This document shows, piece after piece, positions 36,196 through 45,360 of a stretch of 64,000 bases of DNA. How positions within the stretch are numbered: the first letter of the stretch is position 1; the number at the start of each line of letters is the position of its first letter. A program made the translations under genes and the position numbers. The notes below the pieces were generated by a model that was not told the DNA's origin, searched no databases, and worked only from the letters and a program-made list of their open reading frames with translations. This DNA comes from Oppiella nova (Eukaryota; Arthropoda; Arachnida; Sarcoptiformes; Oppiidae): contig CAJPVJ010000001.1 in assembly GCA_905397405.1 (NCBI GenBank), positions 1-64,000 on the forward strand, in the 5' to 3' direction.

Positions 36196-38346
36196 CTATT
36201 TAATTTCTAATCGAAGTAAGGTTGTTTTTAGTTTTAACAACTCAGGTAAGGTTTCCAATAATAAACTGATTTGTTTAAGCACCAAAAGTAAATTATCTGA
36301 CAAATTTTCTTGATCACTGATGTGCTGAATTTCAGTGAGCTTTGTTTCAATTAAGGCTTCATTTACAGCGGTTTGGTTAAGCAAAACATCAGTTAAGGTA
36401 TGTTTGCACCATAACATCAAATCTAAAATCTGCTGATCATGTACATGTTCACGATGGCTACCTAAAGCTGAAACATAACTGAGCTGGCTATGGCTATAGA
36501 CCAAGTATCTAAAGGCATTGTGAATTAAATCCGGATTTGGATTGGGTTCAGCACTTAAGCTGGAAATCATCGTGGATAATTCAATCTGTGCATTATGTGC
36601 CGCTCGACGTGCTTTACGATAATCAATACTGTTGGTACGGCCTTGTTGATATTGTTCAACAACCGCATCGAAATAGTCTAAGGTTGCCTTACTGCTTTTA
36701 CGGATATTGTTGGAAATATCACGGAAGTTCCAGTCTGGCCAAATAAAACTGACCGCAAACCATGCGATTAAACACCCCAAGAGGGTGTCGATAATGCGCG
36801 GTAAAATAATGGCATAGCCTGCGCCTTTTAAATTAAAGATCAACAAGACCATTAGCGTTGCCATTAAAGTCGCCATGGCATATTTCTTTGAGCGTAAGTA
36901 GAAAAAGTACACCCCAAAAATAATGGTAAGGAGTAATTGCCCTTCAATACTGGGGACAAAGTATAAAATCGGAATACCCAAAAGTACCCCTAATACAGTC
37001 CCTAGCGTGCGCAGTTTTAAACGACTTTTGGTGGCAAAATAACTAATTTGGCATACAAATAAACTGGTGAGTAAAATCCAATAGCCGTTTTTGGCAAAGG
37101 GTAGTAGCGAAATGGCATAGCCCACAGCAAACACAAACGCGATACGCACGGCATGGCGAAATAATGCAGAATTTGGGGTTAAATGTTGTTTAATCTTGAG
37201 CCAAAGGTCTGGTAGATCATGGATATCATCATCCAATAAATTGAGGTTATCTCGATGTTGGCTATAACTTTGTTGATAATTACGTTGTTCAATACTCAGG
37301 TTAACAAATTGATCTTGCACATTTTTCAGATTGTTTAATACCAACAGTAAGTTTTTTACTTCTAAATTATGTGGGTTGTGTTGAATCCATTCCTGCATTG
37401 AGTTTTCTAAATGGGCTAAAGCAATATTGTTGTCTGTATGTGTTTGAAAGATTTGTCGCTTTAAAATTGCCTCGGCAAGTTGCTGACAATTACGCGCCTG
37501 CAAACGTACATTTTTCTGAATGCGATATATTAAATCTGTGCGGCTAAAGTTCTGGTGAATCTTTTCATAGTGCAAATAATTGGAGGTAACTTGTTCATGA
37601 ATATCTTGGGCCAGAAAATATAAATTAAGCCAGTAAATGGTGTTTTTATTGGCACGAGAGGCTTTTAATCGGGTCAGTAATGAGGCTTTGGTTTGGTTTA
37701 AGTTTTGTACCAACTGACTGTTTTGCAAAGAAAGATCGTATAAAAGTTGCTCAACATTGTCGACATTATCAGGATCAAACAGTTTTGCTTTTGACATCAA
37801 CAGCTCGGAAAGAAGATTGAAGCTATTGGATAAGTTGTCTTGTACAGCCTGTGTCGGTTTCAGTAGATAGAAAATGATAGAGGTCAAGCCATACCATAAT
37901 GTGCCCATGACAAAATAACTGGGCTGTTGATACCACTCAGTATATTCACCCAAGCCAAACATGGTATAGATTGACAAGAGCACGGTACCAAATGAAATGG
38001 TGGCGTAGCGCTGCCCCAATGCACCCATTAAGATAAAAGCTGCGCTGGACAGAGATAAGTAAATTAAAAATAAAAGTTTATAGGGATGTAAAAAATCTAA
38101 AATGCTACTGACTGTAAAAAACAGCACACAAACCAAGCCAAGATTTCTTAAACGAATACTCAGTCGGTCATCAAAATCTGTGAGTGCTGTTGCAATTGCA
38201 CCAAGCGTAATTGGAACAATGAGCTGTTCATAACCTAGAAAATACAGCCCAAGCGTTGTCCCAGTTAAAACAATCAAAATCTGTAGGCAATAAATCAAAG
38301 TTGAATTTGATTTTATATTTTGAAAGATTTGCTGATAACTATTCAC
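36196..38346 (-). CDS. yccS: YccS/YhfK-type FUSC-family inner-membrane protein
   Basis: A 716-residue protein with two blocks of about five to six membrane helices (about residues 18-170 and 395-520), each followed by a cytoplasmic helical region. This is the YccS/YhfK arrangement related to the aromatic-acid exporter AaeB and FUSC domains. Characteristic stretches include LRLRTLGTVLGVLLGIP-like (KLRTLGTVLGVLLGIPILY) and DTLLGCLIAWFAV. Substrate unknown. Confidence 0.85.
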   Translation of the reverse strand: MNSYQQIFQNIKSNSTLIYCLQILIVLTGTTLGLYFLGYEQLIVPITLGAIATALTDFDDRLSIRLRNLGLVCVLFFTVSSILDFLHPYKLLFLIYLSLSSAAFILMGALGQRYATISFGTVLLSIYTMFGLGEYTEWYQQPSYFVMGTLWYGLTSIIFYLLKPTQAVQDNLSNSFNLLSELLMSKAKLFDPDNVDNVEQLLYDLSLQNSQLVQNLNQTKASLLTRLKASRANKNTIYWLNLYFLAQDIHEQVTSNYLHYEKIHQNFSRTDLIYRIQKNVRLQARNCQQLAEAILKRQIFQTHTDNNIALAHLENSMQEWIQHNPHNLEVKNLLLVLNNLKNVQDQFVNLSIEQRNYQQSYSQHRDNLNLLDDDIHDLPDLWLKIKQHLTPNSALFRHAVRIAFVFAVGYAISLLPFAKNGYWILLTSLFVCQISYFATKSRLKLRTLGTVLGVLLGIPILYFVPSIEGQLLLTIIFGVYFFYLRSKKYAMATLMATLMVLLIFNLKGAGYAIILPRIIDTLLGCLIAWFAVSFIWPDWNFRDISNNIRKSSKATLDYFDAVVEQYQQGRTNSIDYRKARRAAHNAQIELSTMISSLSAEPNPNPDLIHNAFRYLVYSHSQLSYVSALGSHREHVHDQQILDLMLWCKHTLTDVLLNQTAVNEALIETKLTEIQHISDQENLSDNLLLVLKQISLLLETLPELLKLKTTLLRLEIK

Positions 38347-38530
38347 AGTGTCAATTCAGTGGTTTGGGCGTTTCAATATTTTACTCGTTTCTGAAAAGGC
38401 GACACGATTTATTGCATGTAGAAATGTAAAAAATAAACGGTAATATTCAACATTTTGTATACAGTTTAACCCTTACTTAAATGCTTAAAAAAACTCAGAA
38501 TAAGCGATCAAATACTTAAAAATAGCAAAA

Positions 38531-39754
38531 ATGTCAAACCAGCAAAACACTGAAATAAAACAACTTCGTTATCGCAATACTGAACTAACAGAACGTCGTA
38601 ATTTAAAAATGGCAGGTTCAATCCATGCCTATGTACGTGGCAATACGGCCAAATATTATGATTGGTTGAAGCAAGCTGAAATAAGTTCGATCCCACAGGG
38701 GCCTGCGATTTGGATTTGTGGTGATTGCCATACTGGGAATTTGGGCCCTGTTGCCAATGCTGAGGGTAAAATTGATATTGAAATTCGTGACCTAGATCAA
38801 ACTGTGATTGGTAATCCTGCCAATGATGTTATCCGTTTAGGATTATCCTTAGCCACAGCTGTGCGTAGTTCAGATTTACCCGGTGTGGTCACCGCGCAGA
38901 TGATTGAAGCGTTGTATGCAGGTTATGTGAATGCCCTAGCACATAATGGTCGAGGGATTGATAAATTACAGCGACCAGTACTTGTGCATAGTGCGATGCA
39001 AAAAGCACTTAAGCGAACCTGGAAAAATTTAGCAAGAGAGCGTTTAGAAGGTTTAACGCCAGAAATAACCTTGGGGAAGAAATTTTGGCCCTTATTGAAA
39101 AAAGAACATCTCGAAATTCATCGTGTTTTTAATCAGCCCGATATTCAAGACTTGGTCACAATGATTGGTCAGCGTGATCAATCAGCTCAGTTGAAAGTCA
39201 TCGATTCAGCATATTGGGTTAAAGGGTGCAGTTCTTTAGGCTTATTGCGCTATATCGTACTGATGGATTCATCGAATCATATTGTCAGAGATGGGAAAGG
39301 CCTATGTTTAATGGATCTGAAAGAAGCCACAACAGCACTTGCACCACGCTATTCAAATACACCGATGCCAAAAGACAATGCAGCAAGAATTGTTGAAGGT
39401 GCAAGACACTTATCACCCTTTTTAGGGGAGCGGATGCGAGCAAGCAAGTTTTTAGATACTTCGGTTTTTATTCGAGAGTTATTACCACAAGATTTAAAAC
39501 TCGAAATAGAAGGGGTCAATGAAGTTGAAGCCAAAGATTTAGCTTTCTATTTGGCTTTTGTCATTGGTCGTGCACATGCTCGACAGATGGATGATTCAGT
39601 ACGTAATGCTTGGGTGAAAGAGCTAAAACGCAATCAATCAAAAACTATTGATGCGCCATTTTGGCTATGGCGTAGTATTGTTGAATTGATGAGTGTACAT
39701 GAGGCAGGTTATTTGGAACATTGCCGTCGTTATGCGCTTTCGCATCTGAAATAA
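38531..39754 (+). CDS. DUF2252-family protein
   Basis: A 407-residue cytosolic protein. The motif WICGDCHTGNLGP with the following DIEIRDLDQTVIGNPANDVIRLGLSL is the DUF2252 signature. It looks related to protein-kinase-like phosphotransferase folds (GD.H.GN catalytic-loop-like, DxD). Function unknown. It is divergent from yccS and followed by the inverted DnaA-box hairpin. Confidence 0.87.
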   Translation: MSNQQNTEIKQLRYRNTELTERRNLKMAGSIHAYVRGNTAKYYDWLKQAEISSIPQGPAIWICGDCHTGNLGPVANAEGKIDIEIRDLDQTVIGNPANDVIRLGLSLATAVRSSDLPGVVTAQMIEALYAGYVNALAHNGRGIDKLQRPVLVHSAMQKALKRTWKNLARERLEGLTPEITLGKKFWPLLKKEHLEIHRVFNQPDIQDLVTMIGQRDQSAQLKVIDSAYWVKGCSSLGLLRYIVLMDSSNHIVRDGKGLCLMDLKEATTALAPRYSNTPMPKDNAARIVEGARHLSPFLGERMRASKFLDTSVFIRELLPQDLKLEIEGVNEVEAKDLAFYLAFVIGRAHARQMDDSVRNAWVKELKRNQSKTIDAPFWLWRSIVELMSVHEAGYLEHCRRYALSHLK

Positions 39755-39760
39755 AGACAA

Positions 39761-39786
39761 TGTGGATAAGCGCATACTTATCCACA
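39761..39786. other. Hairpin made of two inverted perfect DnaA boxes
   Basis: TGTGGATAAG-CGCATA-CTTATCCACA. Each arm contains TTATCCACA, the consensus DnaA box, in opposite orientation. As RNA it would be a 10-bp stem and may simply terminate the DUF2252 gene, although no strong T-run follows. As DNA it could bind DnaA. Confidence 0.55.
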
Positions 39787-39865
39787 ATTTGGGTCTGTTG
39801 ACAATTCGTCTATGTTTACGGCTATAAACCATTTATGAAAGGCCTACAGCCCCTAATGATTTAAA

Positions 39866-40429
39866 TTATTGAATCACACCACAGGCAATACGATCCCCAC
39901 CGCCACCCAGTGGTTTTGGATGATCTGAATAATTATCGCCACCCGCATGAATCATAATAGCTAAGCCTTGAATATCGGCCAGTTTTAGACGTGGTGCAAT
40001 TAAGGTTGTTTTGGCATTACCATTTGAATCTACATTGAGTACAGGTAAATCGCCCATATGTCCATCATTGGGGGTGCCATGTCCAGTTTTTTGCGGATTG
40101 AAATGACCACCCGCAGCTAAAGCCGCGCCCATTTTTCCGTCTTTTTCAGCAGGTGCACATGAGCCTTTTTCATGAATATGGAAACCATGATAACCAGAAG
40201 GTAATTGGCTAAGTTGGGTGTTGATGGTTAAACCATTTGGAGAATCTTGCAAGCTTACTGTACCAATTTTTGCACCAATGCCTTGTGCAGAGACCGCATG
40301 CATATCCACTGTTTGTAGTGGTGTTTTAAGCTTAGGTTTGACCGTTGTTGTACTACATGCCGCTGTAAAAAGTGCGATACATGTACAAAGTATAGAAGTT
40401 TTAAAGAAAGTAGATGTCATCGAACGCAT
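39866..40429 (-). CDS. sodC: Periplasmic Cu/Zn superoxide dismutase, lipoprotein form
   Basis: A 187-residue enzyme that dismutates superoxide in the periplasm. The leader ends in TAACS, a lipobox, so the enzyme is probably membrane-anchored. Copper and zinc ligands are visible: GYHGFHIHEKGSC, GGHFNPQKTGHG, NDGHMGDLP and MIHAGGDNYSDHP, with the GGGGDRIACGVI ending. The disulfide cysteines (GSC and IAC) are present. Start at ATG 40429 or 40420; both give the same leader core. Confidence 0.95.
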   Translation of the reverse strand: MRSMTSTFFKTSILCTCIALFTAACSTTTVKPKLKTPLQTVDMHAVSAQGIGAKIGTVSLQDSPNGLTINTQLSQLPSGYHGFHIHEKGSCAPAEKDGKMGAALAAGGHFNPQKTGHGTPNDGHMGDLPVLNVDSNGNAKTTLIAPRLKLADIQGLAIMIHAGGDNYSDHPKPLGGGGDRIACGVIQ

Positions 40430-40591
40430 CCAAAGTATTTGATTATGATTAGTCACTATTCAAACAAAGCATGGCCTGATAAACAATGTGAATTAAATGT
40501 CTGATTGTATGAATTTATTTAACAGTAAATTTGATTGGCATTGATTATGCTGACTAAAAATAAATAAACAAAATAATCAGCAAAATAATTA

Positions 40592-40664
40592 CGCAGAATA
40601 TCTGCGATATATAAGATCGCTATACAAGGTATATTCGCCAATTAAAGCTTATTGGCGAATATAC
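40592..40664 (-). other. Two strong hairpins downstream of the AI-2E exporter gene
   Basis: CGCAGA-ATA-TCTGCG (40592-40606) and a perfect 14-bp stem GTATATTCGCCAAT/ATTGGCGAATATAC (40629-40642 and 40651-40664, 8-base loop). The left arm of the long stem can also pair with TATAC at 40621, an alternative fold. Neither has a T-run on either strand. It lies in the 3' region of the minus-strand transporter gene, 46 bases after its stop, and upstream of sodC. It may be a 3' RNA element, a terminator variant or a protein-binding palindrome. Confidence 0.5.
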
Positions 40665-40709
40665 GGTCGACACATCTTGAAATTTTAATTGTCACTTGCC
40701 TGTATTTGG

Positions 40710-41828
40710 CTAAGGTTTTGTAGGCTGATCATCATCAATGTCATAGGCCATCGTGGCATCTGGCATTAGGATTTCTGGCTCAGTGGTTTCATGTAACCAC
40801 TCACGCCAAATGGCCAAGAGAATTGCAAGAATGACAGGGCCAATAAACAGTCCAACCAGTCCAAAGCTTGCTAATCCACCAAGTACACCAAACATGATCA
40901 ACAAGAACGGAATCTTGGTTGCACCTGAAATAACCAAAGGTCGAATCACATTATCAGCAGTACTGACAATACAAACACCCCAAGCCATTACACCGATTGC
41001 TTCCATGGTTTGACCTTGTGAAAACAGCCATAATGAAACTGCACCATAAGCAACTGGAGGGCCAAATGGAATCAGTGCCATCAAGAAAGTCACAATGGTG
41101 AGTACCATTGGATTTGGAACACCCGCAACAAAATAACTCACACCCGCAAGAAATGCTTGAGCAACTGCAGTTAAACCAACACCATAAACCACTGCACGAG
41201 TCGTTTCAGAAATGGTGTCAAGATAATGGTGAATACGTGGGCCAATTAACATTTGTAAGGCTTTACTGACTTGTTCCAAAATGGTTTGACCATCTCGATA
41301 GAAGAAGAATAAAGACATGATTGCAAAACCTAGCTTAACCAGATTTTTGGTAATTTCGTTCAGGACGAATTTACCATAGTTCATATGGCCTTGAATCCAC
41401 AGACCAATGGTTTGCGAAAGGCTGGTAGGATCGGCATTAATTTCACGTACGGTACGGCTGACTTCTTTGCCAATGATGGGGAGTTCACGGATAAAGTCTG
41501 GAACAGTCAAATGACCTGAAGATAATTGGCGTTGTAGGTCGAAATAAAGATTTCGTCCTTCATGTTGTAAAATAAAAATAGCAAAAGTCAGTGGAATTCC
41601 AACCACCAAAACCACCAGTGTAATCATGAGTGATGCACTGAGGGTTGGTCGATTCGAACCAAACATTCTTAAGATGCGTTTGTACATTGGCCAAGTCATA
41701 TAGGCGATAATACATGCCCATAACACAGGTACAATGAAGTATTTGAGAATATCGTAACCCAAAAAAATAAGGATGAACAATAATCCAAACAATAAGATAC
41801 GTTGTAAGTTCGAAGTGAATTCTTGCAC
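40710..41828 (-). CDS. AI-2E/PerM-family membrane transporter
   Basis: A 372-residue polytopic protein with about seven to eight hydrophobic helices. The motifs IPFGPPVAYGAVSLWLFSQG and GVLGGLASFGLVGLFIGPVILAI are the AI-2E transporter (DUF20) signature. Relatives export autoinducer-2 or act as sodium/proton antiporters; substrate unknown. The start appears to be GTG at 41828 with GAG six bases before it. Confidence 0.9.
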   Translation of the reverse strand: MQEFTSNLQRILLFGLLFILIFLGYDILKYFIVPVLWACIIAYMTWPMYKRILRMFGSNRPTLSASLMITLVVLVVGIPLTFAIFILQHEGRNLYFDLQRQLSSGHLTVPDFIRELPIIGKEVSRTVREINADPTSLSQTIGLWIQGHMNYGKFVLNEITKNLVKLGFAIMSLFFFYRDGQTILEQVSKALQMLIGPRIHHYLDTISETTRAVVYGVGLTAVAQAFLAGVSYFVAGVPNPMVLTIVTFLMALIPFGPPVAYGAVSLWLFSQGQTMEAIGVMAWGVCIVSTADNVIRPLVISGATKIPFLLIMFGVLGGLASFGLVGLFIGPVILAILLAIWREWLHETTEPEILMPDATMAYDIDDDQPTKP

Positions 41829-41928
41829 TAATTACTCTAAAAATTGTGAGTGATTGACTCAATATTAACTGAAAAATAAAGTGTGGCAAATTTTAAGCAC
41901 AATTTATTTGATCTTTATTGAATTGGTT

Positions 41929-42573
41929 TTAGAACCAATCGCTTGGATCGTCTATTAAAGCATCAAGTAAGGGTTGCCATTGTTCTTGAATGGTTAAAAA
42001 GTTCTTTTGGGTTTTATCAAAAACATTTAGACCTTGCATCGCCAATTGGCTATAGGCAGTACGTTCAGATATCCATGCAACAGGTTTTTGTTCGATTTTA
42101 TCAAAGAATTGCTGAATATCTTTCGAGCTTGAGCTGTTGGCTTTCATTCGATTGGCAACCAGATATACAGAAACTTTACCTTTACGAATTTTTTTAATGT
42201 CTTGGATGTGTTTAAGGAAACGTCGGGTACTGTCGATATCAAAAAAAGAGGGTTGTAACGGAGTGACTACAGCATGGCACTCACTAATCAGTTGTTCAGC
42301 ATGTTCACCAGTTAAAGCACCTGGTGCATCAATCACTAAATAATCTAAGTTTTTAGGTGCATCTCCAATTGATTTTTCATGACGCCAATCCAGACTTTGA
42401 ATTGTTGCTGCAGTGTCAGGACGTTGCTTTAACCATTGCAGTGCAGATTTTTGTCCATCTGCATCAGCCAAGGCCACTTTATAGCCTTTTTGTGCAAGCG
42501 CCGTTGCTAATGTTATTGCCGTAATCGTTTTCCCACAACCGCCTTTCAAATTTGCAACAAGTATTGTTTTCAT
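41929..42573 (-). CDS. Orphan ParA-family ATPase
   Basis: A 214-residue P-loop ATPase with the deviant Walker A motif KGGCGKT (residues 10-16), ADADGQ (A-prime) and the Walker B-like DYLVIDAPG. No parB or parS-like neighbour is visible, so it is not an obvious chromosome-partition pair. Small orphan ParA proteins position chemoreceptors, pili or other cargo on the nucleoid; the cargo here is unknown. Divergent from the resolvase-like gene. Confidence 0.88.
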   Translation of the reverse strand: MKTILVANLKGGCGKTITAITLATALAQKGYKVALADADGQKSALQWLKQRPDTAATIQSLDWRHEKSIGDAPKNLDYLVIDAPGALTGEHAEQLISECHAVVTPLQPSFFDIDSTRRFLKHIQDIKKIRKGKVSVYLVANRMKANSSSSKDIQQFFDKIEQKPVAWISERTAYSQLAMQGLNVFDKTQKNFLTIQEQWQPLLDALIDDPSDWF

Positions 42574-42702
42574 GATTGATCAATTAAGTCTGTAAGCTAA
42601 CCTTCACCTTACTTTAGCATTAATTTTTAGCATATAGGTTATACATGACAAAACTTTAGTAGTTGTTTACATTGTGCAAGATATCGAGTTAAAGGAAAAA
42701 GC

Positions 42703-43170
42703 ATGTCCATATGGATGGCGATGTTAATTGGTGCATGTATTGGCATCGTTTTAACCACAATCGTGTTATCAAGTACGCGTAATGGCAAAATCAAAGCAGA
42801 GTATGAGCAGTATATTGCTGAGTTGGAATTAGAGCATCAGCAGGCTTTAGCAAGCGCACAAAAGCGTAGTGTAAATACCAGTCGTGCTGTGCTGAAAGGC
42901 AAAATGGCGGAACAACTTGCACCAATCATGCCTGAGTTTCGTTATTTACCCAGTGATGCCAAGTTTTTAGGTGATCCTATTGATTATGTCGTGTTTGATG
43001 GCTATACCGATTTTCGAGATGGTGAAGGTTTGGCTGAAGATATTGAAGTGGTGTTGATTGATATTAAGAGTGGTGGGGCACGTTTGACCAAAGGGCAACA
43101 AGCGATTGCCCAAGCAATTCAAGACGGACGAGTCCGCTTTGAAACGATTCGGATTGATTTTGAAGATTAG
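42703..43170 (+). CDS. Membrane-anchored Holliday-junction-resolvase-related nuclease
   Basis: A 155-residue protein: one N-terminal membrane helix (about residues 4-23), a short coiled segment (EQYIAELELEHQQALASAQ), then a domain with FLGDPIDYVVFDGY, EVVLIDIKSGGARLTKGQ and VRFETI. The D...D/E-x-K layout (PIDYVVF, VVLIDIKSG) matches the PD-(D/E)xK fold of COG4741, predicted endonucleases distantly related to archaeal Holliday junction resolvases. Activity unproven. A hairpin terminator follows. Confidence 0.8.
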   Translation: MSIWMAMLIGACIGIVLTTIVLSSTRNGKIKAEYEQYIAELELEHQQALASAQKRSVNTSRAVLKGKMAEQLAPIMPEFRYLPSDAKFLGDPIDYVVFDGYTDFRDGEGLAEDIEVVLIDIKSGGARLTKGQQAIAQAIQDGRVRFETIRIDFED

Positions 43171-43228
43171 AAGGTTGAAGTGTTGTTGCATCGGGTGTGT
43201 AGATTTTTAGCCTAAATCAAAAACCAAG

Positions 43229-43275
43229 GTCCTTTTCGACTTTGCTTTAGATCAAGTGAAAAGGACACTGTTTTT
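43229..43275 (+). terminator. Probable terminator after the resolvase-like gene
   Basis: GTCCTTTTC plus ACTT pairs with AAGT plus GAAAAGGAC (13 bp with one bulged base) around an 11-base loop, then ACTGTTTTT. It lies 58 bases past the stop. Confidence 0.65.
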
Positions 43276-43382
43276 AAATTGTGGGTGAAAGGCGAAACGA
43301 TCTTGTTTTTAACAAGGATTGAGTGAGGTTAAAATTTCTCTATCAAATTTTCTATTAAATTTATCTATTCAATGGCGCAAGC

Positions 43383-44009
43383 TTAGAGCTTGTGTGCTCT
43401 GGCCATAAACATACGCCGTCCAATTTTTGGCAGATCCTCAGCATCAAAATAATATTTTTCAGAAAACTTAAAATTGGCGTTTAAAAGTTCAAGTTCGATA
43501 TTACGGTTTAAGTGACATCCATCAGCAATAACTTTTTGTATAGGTGTTAAAAGATCTTGCAGTTTTTTTAAGGTGTTATTGTCATGATATTGAACGTGTT
43601 CAATTAGATGCAGTGTCCCTTGAGGTTTTAAAACGCGATAAATTTCTTGAATGGCTTTGTCTAAATTGGCAATGCTACACATGGTCCATGTACTGACGAT
43701 ATTTTCGACTGAATGATCTGCAAAAGGCAGCTTTTCTGCGCTGGCTTGAATGTGTTGTACATGAAAAGGTGCATCAAATACCCGTTTTTGAGCAAGTTGA
43801 TAGACATCTCGGTTTGGCTCAAGCGCATAAACTTGATCAACCTCTTGGTAAAATGGCAGGTTTAAACCTGTGCCAAAACCAATTTCTAAGACTTCACCTC
43901 GAACTTTTCCAAGTAATTCTGCACGTCCATCCATCATGCTTGGTGTTTGCATCACCTGATTAAGCAAATGCGGGAAAATACGTTGTTGGTAAAATTTATA
44001 AATCATCAT
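43383..44009 (-). CDS. Class I SAM-dependent methyltransferase (Methyltransf_11 type)
   Basis: A 208-residue enzyme with the SAM-binding motif VLEIGFGTGLNLPFY, the acidic ALEPNRDV after strand 2, and motif IVSTWTMCSIANLDKAI followed by EIYRVLKPQGTLHLIEH. Resembles UbiE/METTL7-like enzymes. Substrate unknown. The start was set at ATG 44009; the frame stays open to a TTG at 44018. Confidence 0.85.
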   Translation of the reverse strand: MMIYKFYQQRIFPHLLNQVMQTPSMMDGRAELLGKVRGEVLEIGFGTGLNLPFYQEVDQVYALEPNRDVYQLAQKRVFDAPFHVQHIQASAEKLPFADHSVENIVSTWTMCSIANLDKAIQEIYRVLKPQGTLHLIEHVQYHDNNTLKKLQDLLTPIQKVIADGCHLNRNIELELLNANFKFSEKYYFDAEDLPKIGRRMFMARAHKL

Positions 44010-44189
44010 TGTATGCAATTATATGGATATAAGCTAAATTCTAACCAAAGCCTGCTTTGAATATAAGACAAAAATAGGACGAAATCTCTGTATTTTGTTA
44101 CCGAAACTCGATTTTTATTTTAAGTTTTTATATTAATACTAGGATTATAGATTTTGTACAATTTTTAAGTGTGGTTTGAGGAGCATGAT

Positions 44190-44780
44190 ATGAGTAAAAA
44201 GTTAGTCTGTGCAGCGTTGATGGCACTGAGTGCTTTTCAGGTCTATGCTTTTCAATCCACTGATTCTTCTAAAGTTTCAAAAGCCAATCCAGCATTTAAT
44301 ATTGCCAATGGTTTAGCACCAATCGACCAACATCAGAAAATTTCTGTTTTGGAACCCTTTCATGGGGAGTTTCGGATCCTCGGTTCAAAAGAATATAAGG
44401 ATGATGAGCAAGCAAAATTTTCTCCAATTGATTATGCGGTAACTCGCGGTTTATTTACTGAGCCTGAAATTGCCCGCCAGATTTCGATCAATCAATATGA
44501 TCGTTTCTTAAATTGGAAAATGGCTCGACCACCAATTCCTGCTCAATTGGCAACTCAATTGGTCAGTAATATGCATATTATTCCCGCTAATCCTGAAATT
44601 GCTCAACAAATCAAACAGGTAAAGCGTGGCGATTTAGTTCGTTTAACTGGTGATTTGGTTCAAGTGAATGATAAAGATTTGGTGTGGAAATCTGCTTTGG
44701 ATTGGAATGGTGTTGGTGATGGGGCGTGTAAACTGATTCGAGTGAATTCTATTCAGTGGTTGGAAAAGCAAAATATCTAA
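44190..44780 (+). CDS. Exported protein of unknown function
   Basis: A 196-residue protein with a clear signal peptide (MSKKLVCAALMALSAFQVYA, cut before FQS). GAGGAG lies seven bases before the ATG at 44190, which decides the start. The mature part has SPIDYAVTRGLFTEPEIA, YDRFLNWKMARPPIP and WKSALDWNGVGDGACKL. These stretches recur in Acinetobacter hypothetical proteins as far as I recall, but no function is known. Confidence 0.78.
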   Translation: MSKKLVCAALMALSAFQVYAFQSTDSSKVSKANPAFNIANGLAPIDQHQKISVLEPFHGEFRILGSKEYKDDEQAKFSPIDYAVTRGLFTEPEIARQISINQYDRFLNWKMARPPIPAQLATQLVSNMHIIPANPEIAQQIKQVKRGDLVRLTGDLVQVNDKDLVWKSALDWNGVGDGACKLIRVNSIQWLEKQNI

Positions 44781-44859
44781 ATTCAAATTGAGCCACATCA
44801 GAGAAGATGATAAGGTTTGCTATAATTTTAGCCAGTTTGAATCATAAAGAGTGTGATAA

Positions 44860-45267
44860 ATGAAAGGTTTAGTGGGTTTTACTTTGTTGGTTTGCAGTTT
44901 GGGCTTAGTTGCTTGTCAAAGTTCAAGTCCTACAGTGGAAGGTAAAACACATGAGTATACACTGAAACAAAAGTGCCCAACTTTGATGGATATGAAAGTA
45001 GGTGAAGTGCTTGTATTCAATGCACCCGAAAATCCAAGCACAGGGTATCAATGGCAGTTATTACAACCACTTAAAATATTTAAAACAGAAGAAACCTATT
45101 TGCAAAATGATAATGAAGAGGGAGCCGTGGGTGCCGGTGGCACAAAGACGTTCCGTTTTAAAGCTGAAAAACCAGGACAAGATTATATTGAATTGGTGCA
45201 TGTTCGTTCATGGGAATCTTCAAAACAACCTGATCAACAATGGCGTTGTCGTATTCGGGTTTCTTAG
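44860..45267 (+). CDS. Chagasin/I42-family protease inhibitor lipoprotein
   Basis: A 135-residue lipoprotein (lipobox LVAC, Cys19). The mature domain shows the three inhibitory loops of chagasin-type cysteine-peptidase inhibitors: NPSTGYQW, GAGGTKTFRF and the late RSW (VHVRSWESS). Family members block papain-like proteases, so it may protect the envelope from host or self proteases. It is monocistronic, with its own ribosome site. Confidence 0.88.
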   Translation: MKGLVGFTLLVCSLGLVACQSSSPTVEGKTHEYTLKQKCPTLMDMKVGEVLVFNAPENPSTGYQWQLLQPLKIFKTEETYLQNDNEEGAVGAGGTKTFRFKAEKPGQDYIELVHVRSWESSKQPDQQWRCRIRVS

Positions 45268-45360
45268 GATTTCACTTTAATTGTACTGGTTCAAACATGA
45301 CAGCGTTTCTTCTCTTGTGCCATTTGATCTAGCACAAGAGAAGATTAAAGCATTAGTTTT

